Assembly: GCF_019278565.1 (NCBI RefSeq)
Contig: NZ_CP058988.1
Span: 3,534,001-3,598,000 of the forward strand
Direction: 5' to 3'
Length of the DNA stretch: 64,000 nt
Origin: Cellulophaga sp. HaHa_2_95
Lineage (GTDB): Bacteria > Bacteroidota > Bacteroidia > Flavobacteriales > Flavobacteriaceae
Positions 1 to 6,906 of this stretch are shown piece by piece. The notes under the pieces are model-generated. The model saw only the letters and a list, made by a program, of their open reading frames with translations. It had not been told where the DNA came from and ran no database searches. The position numbers and the translations under genes were made by a program. Each line of letters starts with the position of its first letter. Position 1 is the stretch's first letter.

Positions 1-259
1 CTGAAAAATCATACAAATCATTCGAAATCTGAAATTTATGTAAAGAAAAATCTAATTCCTTTAGAACTATCATAGCTGTATGTAAAGCCCTATTTGCTGG
101 ACTAGAAAATGCAGCATCTATAGGTAACTGCCATTCACTAAGTGTTTCGCCCACGGCATGGGCATCTTTGATACCACGTTCTTTTAACGGCCTGTCTCTA
201 TCCGAAACAGCATATTCCCAAGTAGATTTGCCGTGACGCATTAAATAAATAGTCTTCAA
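1..259 (-). CDS. sixA: Phosphohistidine phosphatase SixA-like, partial
   Basis: This gene runs off the left edge, so only the first ~86 residues are present. Its protein starts LKTIYLMRHGKSTWEYA; the RHG motif carries the histidine phosphorylated in the histidine-phosphatase (phosphoglycerate-mutase-like) superfamily. A second conserved stretch, FSSPANRALHTA, follows near residues 55-66, as in SixA, which removes phosphate from phosphohistidine residues. The chosen start is TTG at 259, because SixA proteins normally begin a few residues before the RHG motif; the first ATG, at 241, would leave only MRHGK. It lies 32 bp downstream of pdxH on the same strand and may be co-transcribed. The true C-terminus cannot be seen. 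Confidence 0.8.
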   Translation of the reverse strand, partial: MKTIYLMRHGKSTWEYAVSDRDRPLKERGIKDAHAVGETLSEWQLPIDAAFSSPANRALHTAMIVLKELDFSLHKFQISNDLYDFS

Positions 260-291
260 TAGTTTTATTTTAGTTTGATTAGGTATTCTAA

Positions 292-936
292 TTACGGGGC
301 TAGCCTATCTATTTTCCAATCGATATTCTCTAAGGAAAATCTGATACGGTCATGCAATCTATTAGGTCTCCCTTGCCAGAACTCCATAGAGATCGGCTTC
401 ACGATGTATCCGCCCCAATTCTTAGGACGCAAAATTTCTTTAGTTTCGTATTCTTTTTCTAGTTCTTTAAGCTTCCCTTCCAATACCTCTCTAGAAGCAA
501 TTACTGCACTCTGTTCTGAAACTATAGCACCAAGCTTGCTACCATCAGGACGCGATTCAAAATACCCATCAGATAAATTTTCAGGAATTTTCTCTGCCAC
601 ACCTTTGATAATAATTTGACGTTCCATAAAAGGCCAGAAAAAAGAAACACAGACTTTAGAATTGTTTGCTATAGCTTTTCCTTTTTCACTATCATAATTA
701 GTATAAAATATAAACCCTTCGTGCGTATATTTTTTTAGCAATACAACTCTACTCTTAGGGAAACCATCTAAACCAATAGTAGAAACTGTCATCGCATTTG
801 GTTCTTCTACCCCATCAGATGCTTCTGTCTCATAGAACCATTTTTGAAATAGTTCCATGGGATTGTCCGAAATACGCTCTTCCGTGAGCTCGCTTTTTTC
901 GTATGTTTTTCTGTAGCCTCCTAAATCTTTTTGCAT
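292..936 (-). CDS. pdxH: Pyridoxamine 5'-phosphate oxidase PdxH
   Basis: This enzyme oxidises pyridoxine or pyridoxamine 5'-phosphate to pyridoxal 5'-phosphate with FMN and O2, the last step of vitamin B6 synthesis and salvage. The 214-residue length is normal for the family. Visible motifs are RVVLLK and FYTNYDSEKG (FMN contacts), FFWPFMERQI, and near the C-terminus WQGRPNRLHDR, which contains the Arg and His that bind substrate in the E. coli enzyme; the protein ends with the typical RLAP. It is cytosolic and acts as a dimer. It lies 94 bp downstream of rnz on the same strand, with no terminator obvious between them. Identification is secure. Confidence 0.95.
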   Translation of the reverse strand: MQKDLGGYRKTYEKSELTEERISDNPMELFQKWFYETEASDGVEEPNAMTVSTIGLDGFPKSRVVLLKKYTHEGFIFYTNYDSEKGKAIANNSKVCVSFFWPFMERQIIIKGVAEKIPENLSDGYFESRPDGSKLGAIVSEQSAVIASREVLEGKLKELEKEYETKEILRPKNWGGYIVKPISMEFWQGRPNRLHDRIRFSLENIDWKIDRLAP

Positions 937-1030
937 CTGATTTTCCCTAATATGTACACTTACAAAGTTCTGAAAAAGATACTAAAAGATGAAGATTACT
1001 GAGTTTAATTATTCAAAAATATTCTATACC

Positions 1031-1936
1031 TTAAAAGTTAAAAACCTTACCATCATCTGCAAGAGAAACAGCTTCGAAAATCTCAGAAGCTTCCTCTTGA
1101 AATAAGTCTATGGATTTGTAGCGGGTAGAATAATGCCCGAGTATCAATTGCCCAACATTTGCTTGCTTAGCAATAGAAGCAGCCTCTTTAGCAGTTGAAT
1201 GCTTTGTTTTGGGCGCAAGTTCTGCCTGTGTTTCCAAAAAAGTAGCTTCATGATACAGTACATCTACATTTTTAATCAAAGGGACAATATCTGGCTTGTA
1301 CGCCGTATCACTACAAAAAGCATAACTTTTGGGCTTGGGCGGATCGAAAGTTAACTCGTCATTAGGTATCACCCTACCATCATCTAAAGTGATGTCACGG
1401 CCATTTTTAATATTTTGAAAATAACAGGTTTCAATTTGGTACCGTTGTGCTGCTTCTACATCTAAAGTTCTAGCGGCTAATTTTTCCTCAAATAAAAATC
1501 CGTTAGTATATACCCGATGACTTAGCGGAATAGTCTTAACCGTTACTTTATCATCCTCATAGATTAATTCAGATTCCTTTGAAGTTAGTTCATGAAAAAT
1601 AAGTTTATAATTAGTCCATGAATTTCCTAATCTCAGCAACAGATTTATAGCTTCTTCAATTCCCTTAGGTCCATAAATATGCATTTCTGAATCCCTACCC
1701 AGCAATCTAAATGTGGAAACCAAACCAGGTAAACCAAAAAAATGATCTCCATGAAGGTGCGAGATGAAAATATGATTAATTTTTGAGAATCTAATTTTAT
1801 GCTTTCTTAGCTGTACTTGTGTGCCCTCTCCACAATCTATTAGAAACATGTGGTTTTTTATTTCAAGAACCTGAGACGTAGGGTTCGTCATTGTTCTAGG
1901 AGTAGCTGCATAACAACCCAGTATTGTTAATTTCAT
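1031..1936 (-). CDS. rnz: Ribonuclease Z
   Basis: This zinc-dependent endonuclease matures tRNA 3' ends. At 301 residues it is a short-form RNase Z with the metallo-beta-lactamase fold. The signature HLHGDH is at residues 60-65, and further metal ligands are in FCSDTAY, HEATF and LGHYSTRY. The N-terminus MKLTILGCYAATP is typical. It is the distal gene of a minus-strand run with pyrR, pyrB and the STAS-like gene, separated from the latter by the remains of a DUF3291 gene. An rnz next to a small STAS-like gene is, as I recall it, a common flavobacterial arrangement. Confidence 0.95.
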   Translation of the reverse strand: MKLTILGCYAATPRTMTNPTSQVLEIKNHMFLIDCGEGTQVQLRKHKIRFSKINHIFISHLHGDHFFGLPGLVSTFRLLGRDSEMHIYGPKGIEEAINLLLRLGNSWTNYKLIFHELTSKESELIYEDDKVTVKTIPLSHRVYTNGFLFEEKLAARTLDVEAAQRYQIETCYFQNIKNGRDITLDDGRVIPNDELTFDPPKPKSYAFCSDTAYKPDIVPLIKNVDVLYHEATFLETQAELAPKTKHSTAKEAASIAKQANVGQLILGHYSTRYKSIDLFQEEASEIFEAVSLADDGKVFNF

Positions 1937-1952
1937 AAAAAAATATCTTGTT

Positions 1953-2212
1953 TTACGGCATAAACTTTTCTACGTCTTCTGCCGTAAATTTATGTTCAAA
2001 TGTAAAAGCATAGGGAATTTCTCTATGCTTTTGAAGACAAACTAAGTGCTTCTTAGCCTCTTCTACTGTTGGTAGATGATTTTCTTAGAAAAGCCAGAAC
2101 TAGCTTCGGTCAAAGTATTAATGTGATCTAAAATAGTTACGTAATCTTCCATAATAGGACTATCGATTTCCGCAACCATCTTAGCTATATTTACCTGAAC
2201 GAGGTAGCTCAT
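1953..2212 (-). pseudogene. Decayed DUF3291-family gene
   Basis: Reading from ATG at 2212 gives MSYLVQVNIAKMVAEIDSPI and continues for 49 residues before a premature TAG at 2063-2065. In another frame just beyond, the sequence resumes as LPTVEEAKKHL...PYAFTFEHKFTAEDVEKFMP and stops at 1953. Both parts resemble the two ends of DUF3291 proteins (dimeric ferredoxin-like fold, about 150 residues), which begin with this kind of sequence and end with a PYAFTF-type motif. The whole remnant encodes only about 85 residues, so a middle section of about 60 residues, including the usual Trp-rich part, has been lost and the frame shifted. The ATG overlaps the stop of the upstream STAS-like gene as ATGA, so it was once translationally coupled. 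Confidence 0.75.
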
Positions 2213-2541
2213 ATGCCTAAATCTCTTTCGATCTCTTCCATTTCAATAATATCTTTCGCCTCTTGAATACTAGGTGCTACCGAAATATGATCAGGAACAT
2301 CTTCATAAGAAACCGCATCTGTAACTAAAACAAATGATTTATTTGCTTTCTTATGTGTATTAGAAATATCTAAAAATTCTAAAATATCATTCTTGGTAAT
2401 TTTAGAGAATGAGAAAAGATTAATGATAATATGATCATTTTTTATTTTCTCATAGCCTTTAGAAAGGTTCTCTAAAAATATGTTTAAAGTTGCATTTTCT
2501 TGATAAACAATTGTTGTATTTTCATCTTTGTCAAAAATCAT
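2209..2541 (-). CDS. Small STAS-like protein of the pyr-rnz operon
   Basis: This is a soluble 110-residue protein with no signal peptide or membrane segment. Its alternating pattern (a central IIINLFSFSKITKNDILEFLD followed by a hydrophobic FVLVTDAV strand) fits a STAS/SpoIIAA-like alpha-beta fold, but there is no clear phosphorylatable-Ser motif, so anti-anti-sigma function is not claimed. I recall orthologues sometimes being mislabelled as ribonuclease Z because they sit beside rnz. It starts 6 bp after pyrB ends and its TGA overlaps the ATG of the decayed DUF3291 gene, so it is inside the operon. Function unknown. Confidence 0.75.
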   Translation of the reverse strand: MIFDKDENTTIVYQENATLNIFLENLSKGYEKIKNDHIIINLFSFSKITKNDILEFLDISNTHKKANKSFVLVTDAVSYEDVPDHISVAPSIQEAKDIIEMEEIERDLGI

Positions 2542-2547
2542 AACTAT

Positions 2548-3474
2548 CTATTTTATTTTTGAAGCTAATAAATAAATCACTGCCATACGGATAGCCACTC
2601 CATTTTCTACTTGATTTAGAATAATAGATTGCTCAGAATCTGCCACATCACTAGTAATTTCCACTCCACGATTTATGGGACCAGGGTGCATAATTACAAT
2701 TTCCTTATCTAAACTTTGAAGTAATTTCTTATTTACACCGTACTGTTGTGTGTATTCTCTTGTGGTAGGAAAATAGCTAATATCTAATCGTTCATTCTGT
2801 ATTCGCAGCATGTTCGCAACGTCACACCACTCTAAAGCCTTTTTTAAATTTGTTTCTACGCCTACCCCTAAAGATTCTATATGCTTAGGGAGTAATGTCT
2901 TAGGACCACAGACTTTTACATTTGCACCTTGTAATTTTAAGGCAAAAATATTGGACAATGCTACTCTTGAATGCAAAATATCACCAACAATCACCACGTT
3001 CTTACCGGCTACATCTCCCAACTTCTCTCGTATAGAATAGGAATCTAATAATGCTTGAGTTGGATGCTCATGCGCACCATCTCCCGCATTTACGATAGAT
3101 GCTTTCACATGCTTAGATAAGAATATACCAGCTCCAGGATTAGGATGACGCATGACCACCATATCTACTTTCATAGCCAAGATATTATTTACAGTATCTA
3201 TTAAAGTCTCCCCTTTTTTAACAGAAGATTGACCCGCAGAAAAGTTAATAACATCTGCAGATAAACGTTTTTCTGCTAGCTCAAAGGAAAGTTTTGTTCG
3301 GGTACTATTTTCAAAAAAAACATTAGCAATGGTAATATCACGTAAAGAAGGTACTTTTTTAATAGATCTATTAATCACTTCTTTAAAATGATCGGCAGTT
3401 TCAAAAATAAGCTGAATATCTTGTTCTTTAAGATATTTAATTCCTAATAAGTGATTTACACTCAACTCGCTCAT
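2548..3474 (-). CDS. pyrB: Aspartate carbamoyltransferase catalytic subunit
   Basis: This enzyme transfers the carbamoyl group to aspartate in the first committed step of pyrimidine synthesis. The protein is 308 residues, the standard length. The carbamoyl-phosphate motif STRT occurs in FFENSTRTKLSFELAE and the second signature in HEHPTQALLD; MHPGPINRGVEI near the C-terminus is also characteristic. No pyrI regulatory subunit gene is adjacent, as expected for the PyrR-associated type. It lies 30 bp after pyrR, so the two are probably one transcript. Confidence 0.96.
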   Translation of the reverse strand: MSELSVNHLLGIKYLKEQDIQLIFETADHFKEVINRSIKKVPSLRDITIANVFFENSTRTKLSFELAEKRLSADVINFSAGQSSVKKGETLIDTVNNILAMKVDMVVMRHPNPGAGIFLSKHVKASIVNAGDGAHEHPTQALLDSYSIREKLGDVAGKNVVIVGDILHSRVALSNIFALKLQGANVKVCGPKTLLPKHIESLGVGVETNLKKALEWCDVANMLRIQNERLDISYFPTTREYTQQYGVNKKLLQSLDKEIVIMHPGPINRGVEITSDVADSEQSIILNQVENGVAIRMAVIYLLASKIK

Positions 3475-3504
3475 ATGCTTATTTTTGCTATTCTATATTA
3501 AACT

Positions 3505-4050
3505 TTATGTCGTAGTATTGATTAAATAGACCGCATCTTCGCCTTCATTCTCTTTCCACTTAACCTTTACTTTCTCATTATTTATAGCATCTACTTGTCT
3601 GCCTCTATAATTGGGTTGTATAGGCAAATGACGGCTAAACCTTCGATCAATTAGTGCTAACAGCTCTACATCTAAAGGTCTACCAAAAGACTGCAAGGCA
3701 GTTAAAGCGGCATTTATACTTCTTCCTGTATACAATACATCATCAATAAGCACTACATTTTTATCTTCTATAAGAAAATTAATTTTAGTTTTATTCGCTT
3801 CTAAAGTTTTGTCTCCTCTACGGAAATCATCCCGATAAAAAGTAATATCTAAAAATCCTAAATTTATATTTTTAACGCCATAATCATTTTGAAGAATATT
3901 GGTAAGTCGCTGTGCTAGGAATATGCCTCGAGGCTGAATACCTATAAGCACCGTATTCTCAAAATCTAAATGATTTTCTAAAAGCTGACAAGCCAAGCGA
4001 TGCAGGATAATATTTATCTCTTTCGAAGAAAGCAATACTTTTTGACTCAT
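3505..4050 (-). CDS. pyrR: PyrR regulator / uracil phosphoribosyltransferase
   Basis: PyrR proteins bind pyr leader RNA in response to UMP in Gram-positive bacteria and also have weak uracil phosphoribosyltransferase activity; in Bacteroidota the regulatory role is less certain. The 181-residue protein carries the PRPP-binding motif VVLIDDVLYTGRSINAAL and the N-terminal IGIQPRGIFLA. It is the first gene of the pyrR-pyrB-STAS-rnz run. A -7 promoter element lies 20 nt upstream of its ATG. That leaves hardly any leader, so classical attenuation by a pyr leader hairpin is not visible here. Confidence 0.95.
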   Translation of the reverse strand: MSQKVLLSSKEINIILHRLACQLLENHLDFENTVLIGIQPRGIFLAQRLTNILQNDYGVKNINLGFLDITFYRDDFRRGDKTLEANKTKINFLIEDKNVVLIDDVLYTGRSINAALTALQSFGRPLDVELLALIDRRFSRHLPIQPNYRGRQVDAINNEKVKVKWKENEGEDAVYLINTTT

Positions 4051-4069
4051 GCTAAAAATTATGTGATTA

Positions 4070-4077
4070 CAAAAGTA
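4070..4077 (-). promoter_or_regulatory. Predicted -7 element for pyrR operon
   Basis: TACTTTTG on the minus strand matches the Bacteroidota -7 consensus TAnnTTTG exactly and sits 20 nt before the pyrR ATG. The nearest TTG that could be a -33 element is 25 bp upstream, longer than the usual 17-23 bp, so this is a moderate call. Confidence 0.5.
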
Positions 4078-4150
4078 TCAAATTATCTTTTAAAATTTGA
4101 ATCAAAGTAGATAATCATTTTACGCAAATTTGAGAATTCAGCATAAAAAA

Positions 4151-4172
4151 AGCCCGAACGAATGTCCGGGCT
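4151..4172 (-). terminator. Intrinsic terminator of rpsA
   Basis: A GC-rich hairpin with arms AGCCCG and CGGGCT and a 10-nt loop is followed on the minus strand by a run of seven Ts. It lies 44 bp past the rpsA stop and before the pyrR promoter. Confidence 0.85.
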
Positions 4173-4215
4173 CTTTTAAACCTACTAGTGCAGGTTAAGA
4201 CTGTAATGAAAAAGA

Positions 4216-6036
4216 CTATTTAGTCTTACCTTCCATTTTATCTTTTAACGCTTGTAACGCTTCGTTAGCATCTCCTAAAGTAGGTTTTGCTTCATCAGCT
4301 TGAGCAGCAGCTTTCTTAACAGCAGCTTTTACATTACGTTGTTCTTCAGCTTTGAATATAGCAGTATGACTTGCTACAACTCTCTTGAATTCTTTATTGA
4401 ACTCAATGATTTTGAATTCAGCAGAATCACCTTTACCTAATTTAGAACCATCTTCTTTTTCTAAATGACGTGTTGGTACGAATGCTTGAATATCCTCGTT
4501 GAAATCAATAGTTGCTCCTTTATCAACAACTTCACCGATAGTACCAGTATGTGTTGTATCTAAAGCAAATTCAGTTTCATATTTATCCCAAGGATTATCA
4601 GTAGTTTGTTTGTGACCTAAAGATAATTTACGTCCTTCAACATCTAACTCTAATACTTCAACTTCTAATTTATCACCTACAGTTACAAATTCTGATGGGT
4701 GCTTAATTTTCTTAGTCCAAGATAAATCAGAGATATAGATTAAACCATCAATACCTTCTTCTAGCTCTACGAATACACCAAAGTTTGTAAAGTTTCTTAC
4801 AATTCCAGTATGTTTAGAAGCTACAGGATATTTAGTTGTAATATCAGTCCATGGGTCTGGCGTCATTTGCTTGATACCAAGAGACATCTTACGATCATCA
4901 CGATCCATAGTTAATACTACAGCTTCAACCTCATCACCAACTTTTACGAAATCTTGAGCAGAACGTAAGTGAGTTGACCATGACATTTCAGAAACGTGAA
5001 TTAATCCTTCAACACCTTCAGCAACTTCGATAAATGCACCGTAATCAGCAATAACGACTACTTTACCTTTAACTTTGTCACCAATCTTAATTTCATCAGA
5101 TAAAGCTTCCCAAGGATGCTTCTCTAATTGCTTAAGACCTAATTGGATTCTTGATTTGTTATCATCAAAATCAAGGATTACAACATTTAATTTCTGATCT
5201 AACTCAACAACCTCATTCGGGTGGTTAATTCTAGACCAAGAAAGGTCAGTAATGTGAACTAAACCATCAACACCACCTAAATCAATAAACACACCATAAG
5301 AAGTAATGTTTTTAACAACACCTTCTAATACTTGTCCTTTTTCTAGTTGACCAATGATCTCTTTTTTCTGTTCTTCGATATCAGCTTCAATAAGTGCTTT
5401 ATGAGAAACAACAACGTTTTTAAACTCGTGGTTGATTTTCACTACTTTGAATTCCATAGTTTTACCTACGTACTGATCGTAATCTCTAATTGGCTTCACA
5501 TCAATTTGAGAACCTGGTAAGAATGCTTCGATTCCGAAAACATCTACAATCATACCACCTTTAGTTCTACACTTAACAAAACCATTAACGATTTCTTCTT
5601 TATCGTGAGCAGCATTAACTCTATCCCAAGCCATGATAGTTCTGGCTTTTCTGTGAGATAATACTAATTGACCACTTTTGTCTTCACGAATGTCAATAAG
5701 AACCTCAACTTTATCACCAACTTTTAAATCTGGATTGTAACGAAATTCATTCAGTGAAATTACACCTTCTGATTTTGCGTTAATGTCAATAATAGCTTCA
5801 CGATCTGTAAGATAAACTACAGTACCCTGAACTACTTCTTCATCCATTGTATCTACAAAGTTTTCAGCAACTAGTTGCTCAAACTCTTGAAGTTTGGCAT
5901 CATCAACTTGCTCAATACCTTGCTCGTACTTTGTCCAGTTAAAATTTTCTAAAAATTCTTGAGGGTCTTGTACAGGTGCCTGTACTTTTGCTTCAACAGC
6001 TTCTGCTGCTTCCGCTTGTTTTTTGTCTTCAGCCAT
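4216..6036 (-). CDS. rpsA: 30S ribosomal protein S1
   Basis: S1 binds mRNA at the 30S subunit and helps initiation, which matters in Bacteroidota because Shine-Dalgarno pairing is little used. The 606-residue protein has six S1/OB repeats, for example GMIVDVFGIEAFLPGSQID, GVFIDLGGVDGLVHITDLSW, GAFIEVAEGVEGLIHVSEMSW and GVFVELEEGIDGLIYISDLSW. The N-terminal extension (about 50 residues) and the Ala/Lys-rich C-terminal tail fit flavobacterial S1. It is a single-gene transcript with its own terminator. In E. coli rpsA directly follows cmk; here cmk is 4.2 kb upstream on the same strand with plus-strand genes between. Confidence 0.97.
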   Translation of the reverse strand: MAEDKKQAEAAEAVEAKVQAPVQDPQEFLENFNWTKYEQGIEQVDDAKLQEFEQLVAENFVDTMDEEVVQGTVVYLTDREAIIDINAKSEGVISLNEFRYNPDLKVGDKVEVLIDIREDKSGQLVLSHRKARTIMAWDRVNAAHDKEEIVNGFVKCRTKGGMIVDVFGIEAFLPGSQIDVKPIRDYDQYVGKTMEFKVVKINHEFKNVVVSHKALIEADIEEQKKEIIGQLEKGQVLEGVVKNITSYGVFIDLGGVDGLVHITDLSWSRINHPNEVVELDQKLNVVILDFDDNKSRIQLGLKQLEKHPWEALSDEIKIGDKVKGKVVVIADYGAFIEVAEGVEGLIHVSEMSWSTHLRSAQDFVKVGDEVEAVVLTMDRDDRKMSLGIKQMTPDPWTDITTKYPVASKHTGIVRNFTNFGVFVELEEGIDGLIYISDLSWTKKIKHPSEFVTVGDKLEVEVLELDVEGRKLSLGHKQTTDNPWDKYETEFALDTTHTGTIGEVVDKGATIDFNEDIQAFVPTRHLEKEDGSKLGKGDSAEFKIIEFNKEFKRVVASHTAIFKAEEQRNVKAAVKKAAAQADEAKPTLGDANEALQALKDKMEGKTK

Positions 6037-6092
6037 TTGCTGATTAATAATTTGTATTCTGCAGTACTTAATAAGAGTTAAAACTTATACTA

Positions 6093-6100
6093 CAAAAGTA
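6093..6100 (-). promoter_or_regulatory. Predicted -7 element for rpsA
   Basis: TACTTTTG on the minus strand is an exact TAnnTTTG match, 56 nt before the rpsA ATG. No good TTG lies 17-23 bp upstream, so only the -7 part is supported. Confidence 0.45.
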
Positions 6101-6317
6101 TTATACATTGTTTTGTTTAAACGTCCCTTTCTTCTCTTAATATTACTAGTTTAAAAAAGGTGTGCAAAACTAAGCATTTTTTTAAAAATACACAAGCTAA
6201 TCTACTGACATAAAATTCAATACCACAAAGCCTTATTTTTAGGACACTTTTTTTAATCGTATTTATACTATTTTTCGTATATTTAAGTTATTAAATTAAC
6301 TATTAAAATAAATAAAC

Positions 6318-6698
6318 ATGAGCGTAAAAGCTAAATACCAAGGCGTTTTAAATCTTGGAGAAGAATTAGGAATTAAAAATGGTGACGTATCTGAAGAAGG
6401 TGGCGTTTTAAAAATAAAAGGTGAAGCAAACACCCCTTATGAGAAAAACCTTATTTGGGATAAGATAAAGGAAGTAGGTGGCGAAAATGCTTCTGACGTA
6501 AAAGCTAACATTTCTGTTGCTGACGAATCTGTGTACCACAGACATACTGTAAAAGGTGGAGAATCTTTAAGTAAGATTGCGAAGCAATATTATGGTGACC
6601 CAATGAAGTACACTAAAATATTTGAAGCAAACACTGGCGTTTTAAAAAGTCCAGATGTCATTCATCCAGATCAAGTATTGGTTATTCCTAACCCATAA
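6318..6698 (+). CDS. lysM: BON-LysM domain protein (Kbp/YgaU-like)
   Basis: The 126-residue protein has an N-terminal BON-like domain (roughly residues 1-70, including [15 protein letters not shown] and VLKIKGEA) and a C-terminal LysM domain (about 73-124, [20 protein letters not shown] ending [13 protein letters not shown]). This is the architecture of E. coli Kbp/YgaU, a small K+-binding protein induced by stress. There is no signal peptide, consistent with YgaU, so peptidoglycan binding should not be assumed. It stands alone, with a strong terminator 26 bp downstream. Confidence 0.9.
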   Translation: MSVKAKYQGVLNLGEELGIKNGDVSEEGGVLKIKGEANTPYEKNLIWDKIKEVGGENASDVKANISVADESVYHRHTVKGGESLSKIAKQYYGDPMKYTKIFEANTGVLKSPDVIHPDQVLVIPNP

Positions 6699-6724
6699 TA
6701 CAGGAACATATTTCAAATTTAAAA

Positions 6725-6748
6725 GGCGCTCATCGAGCGCCTTTTTTT
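6725..6748 (+). terminator. Intrinsic terminator after lysM
   Basis: Seven-bp arms GGCGCTC and GAGCGCC with a 3-nt loop are followed by a run of Ts. Confidence 0.9.
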
Positions 6749-6906
6749 GTTTTAAGACTTAAAAAATAATTAATTAACCATTTTTCATGTTTCTAAATGT
6801 GATGTAATGATCACGGAGCACTAACATTAACCATTTGTTATAAAATGTAAACCATACCATTTCTGGTCTTTTCTCTAAAAAGGTTTTCTTTGAGGAAAAA
6901 CCACTT

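Noticed and set aside
4051..4215. A pyr leader attenuator before pyrR
   Set aside because: The hairpin at 4151-4172 lies upstream of the pyrR promoter element and directly after rpsA, so it serves rpsA.
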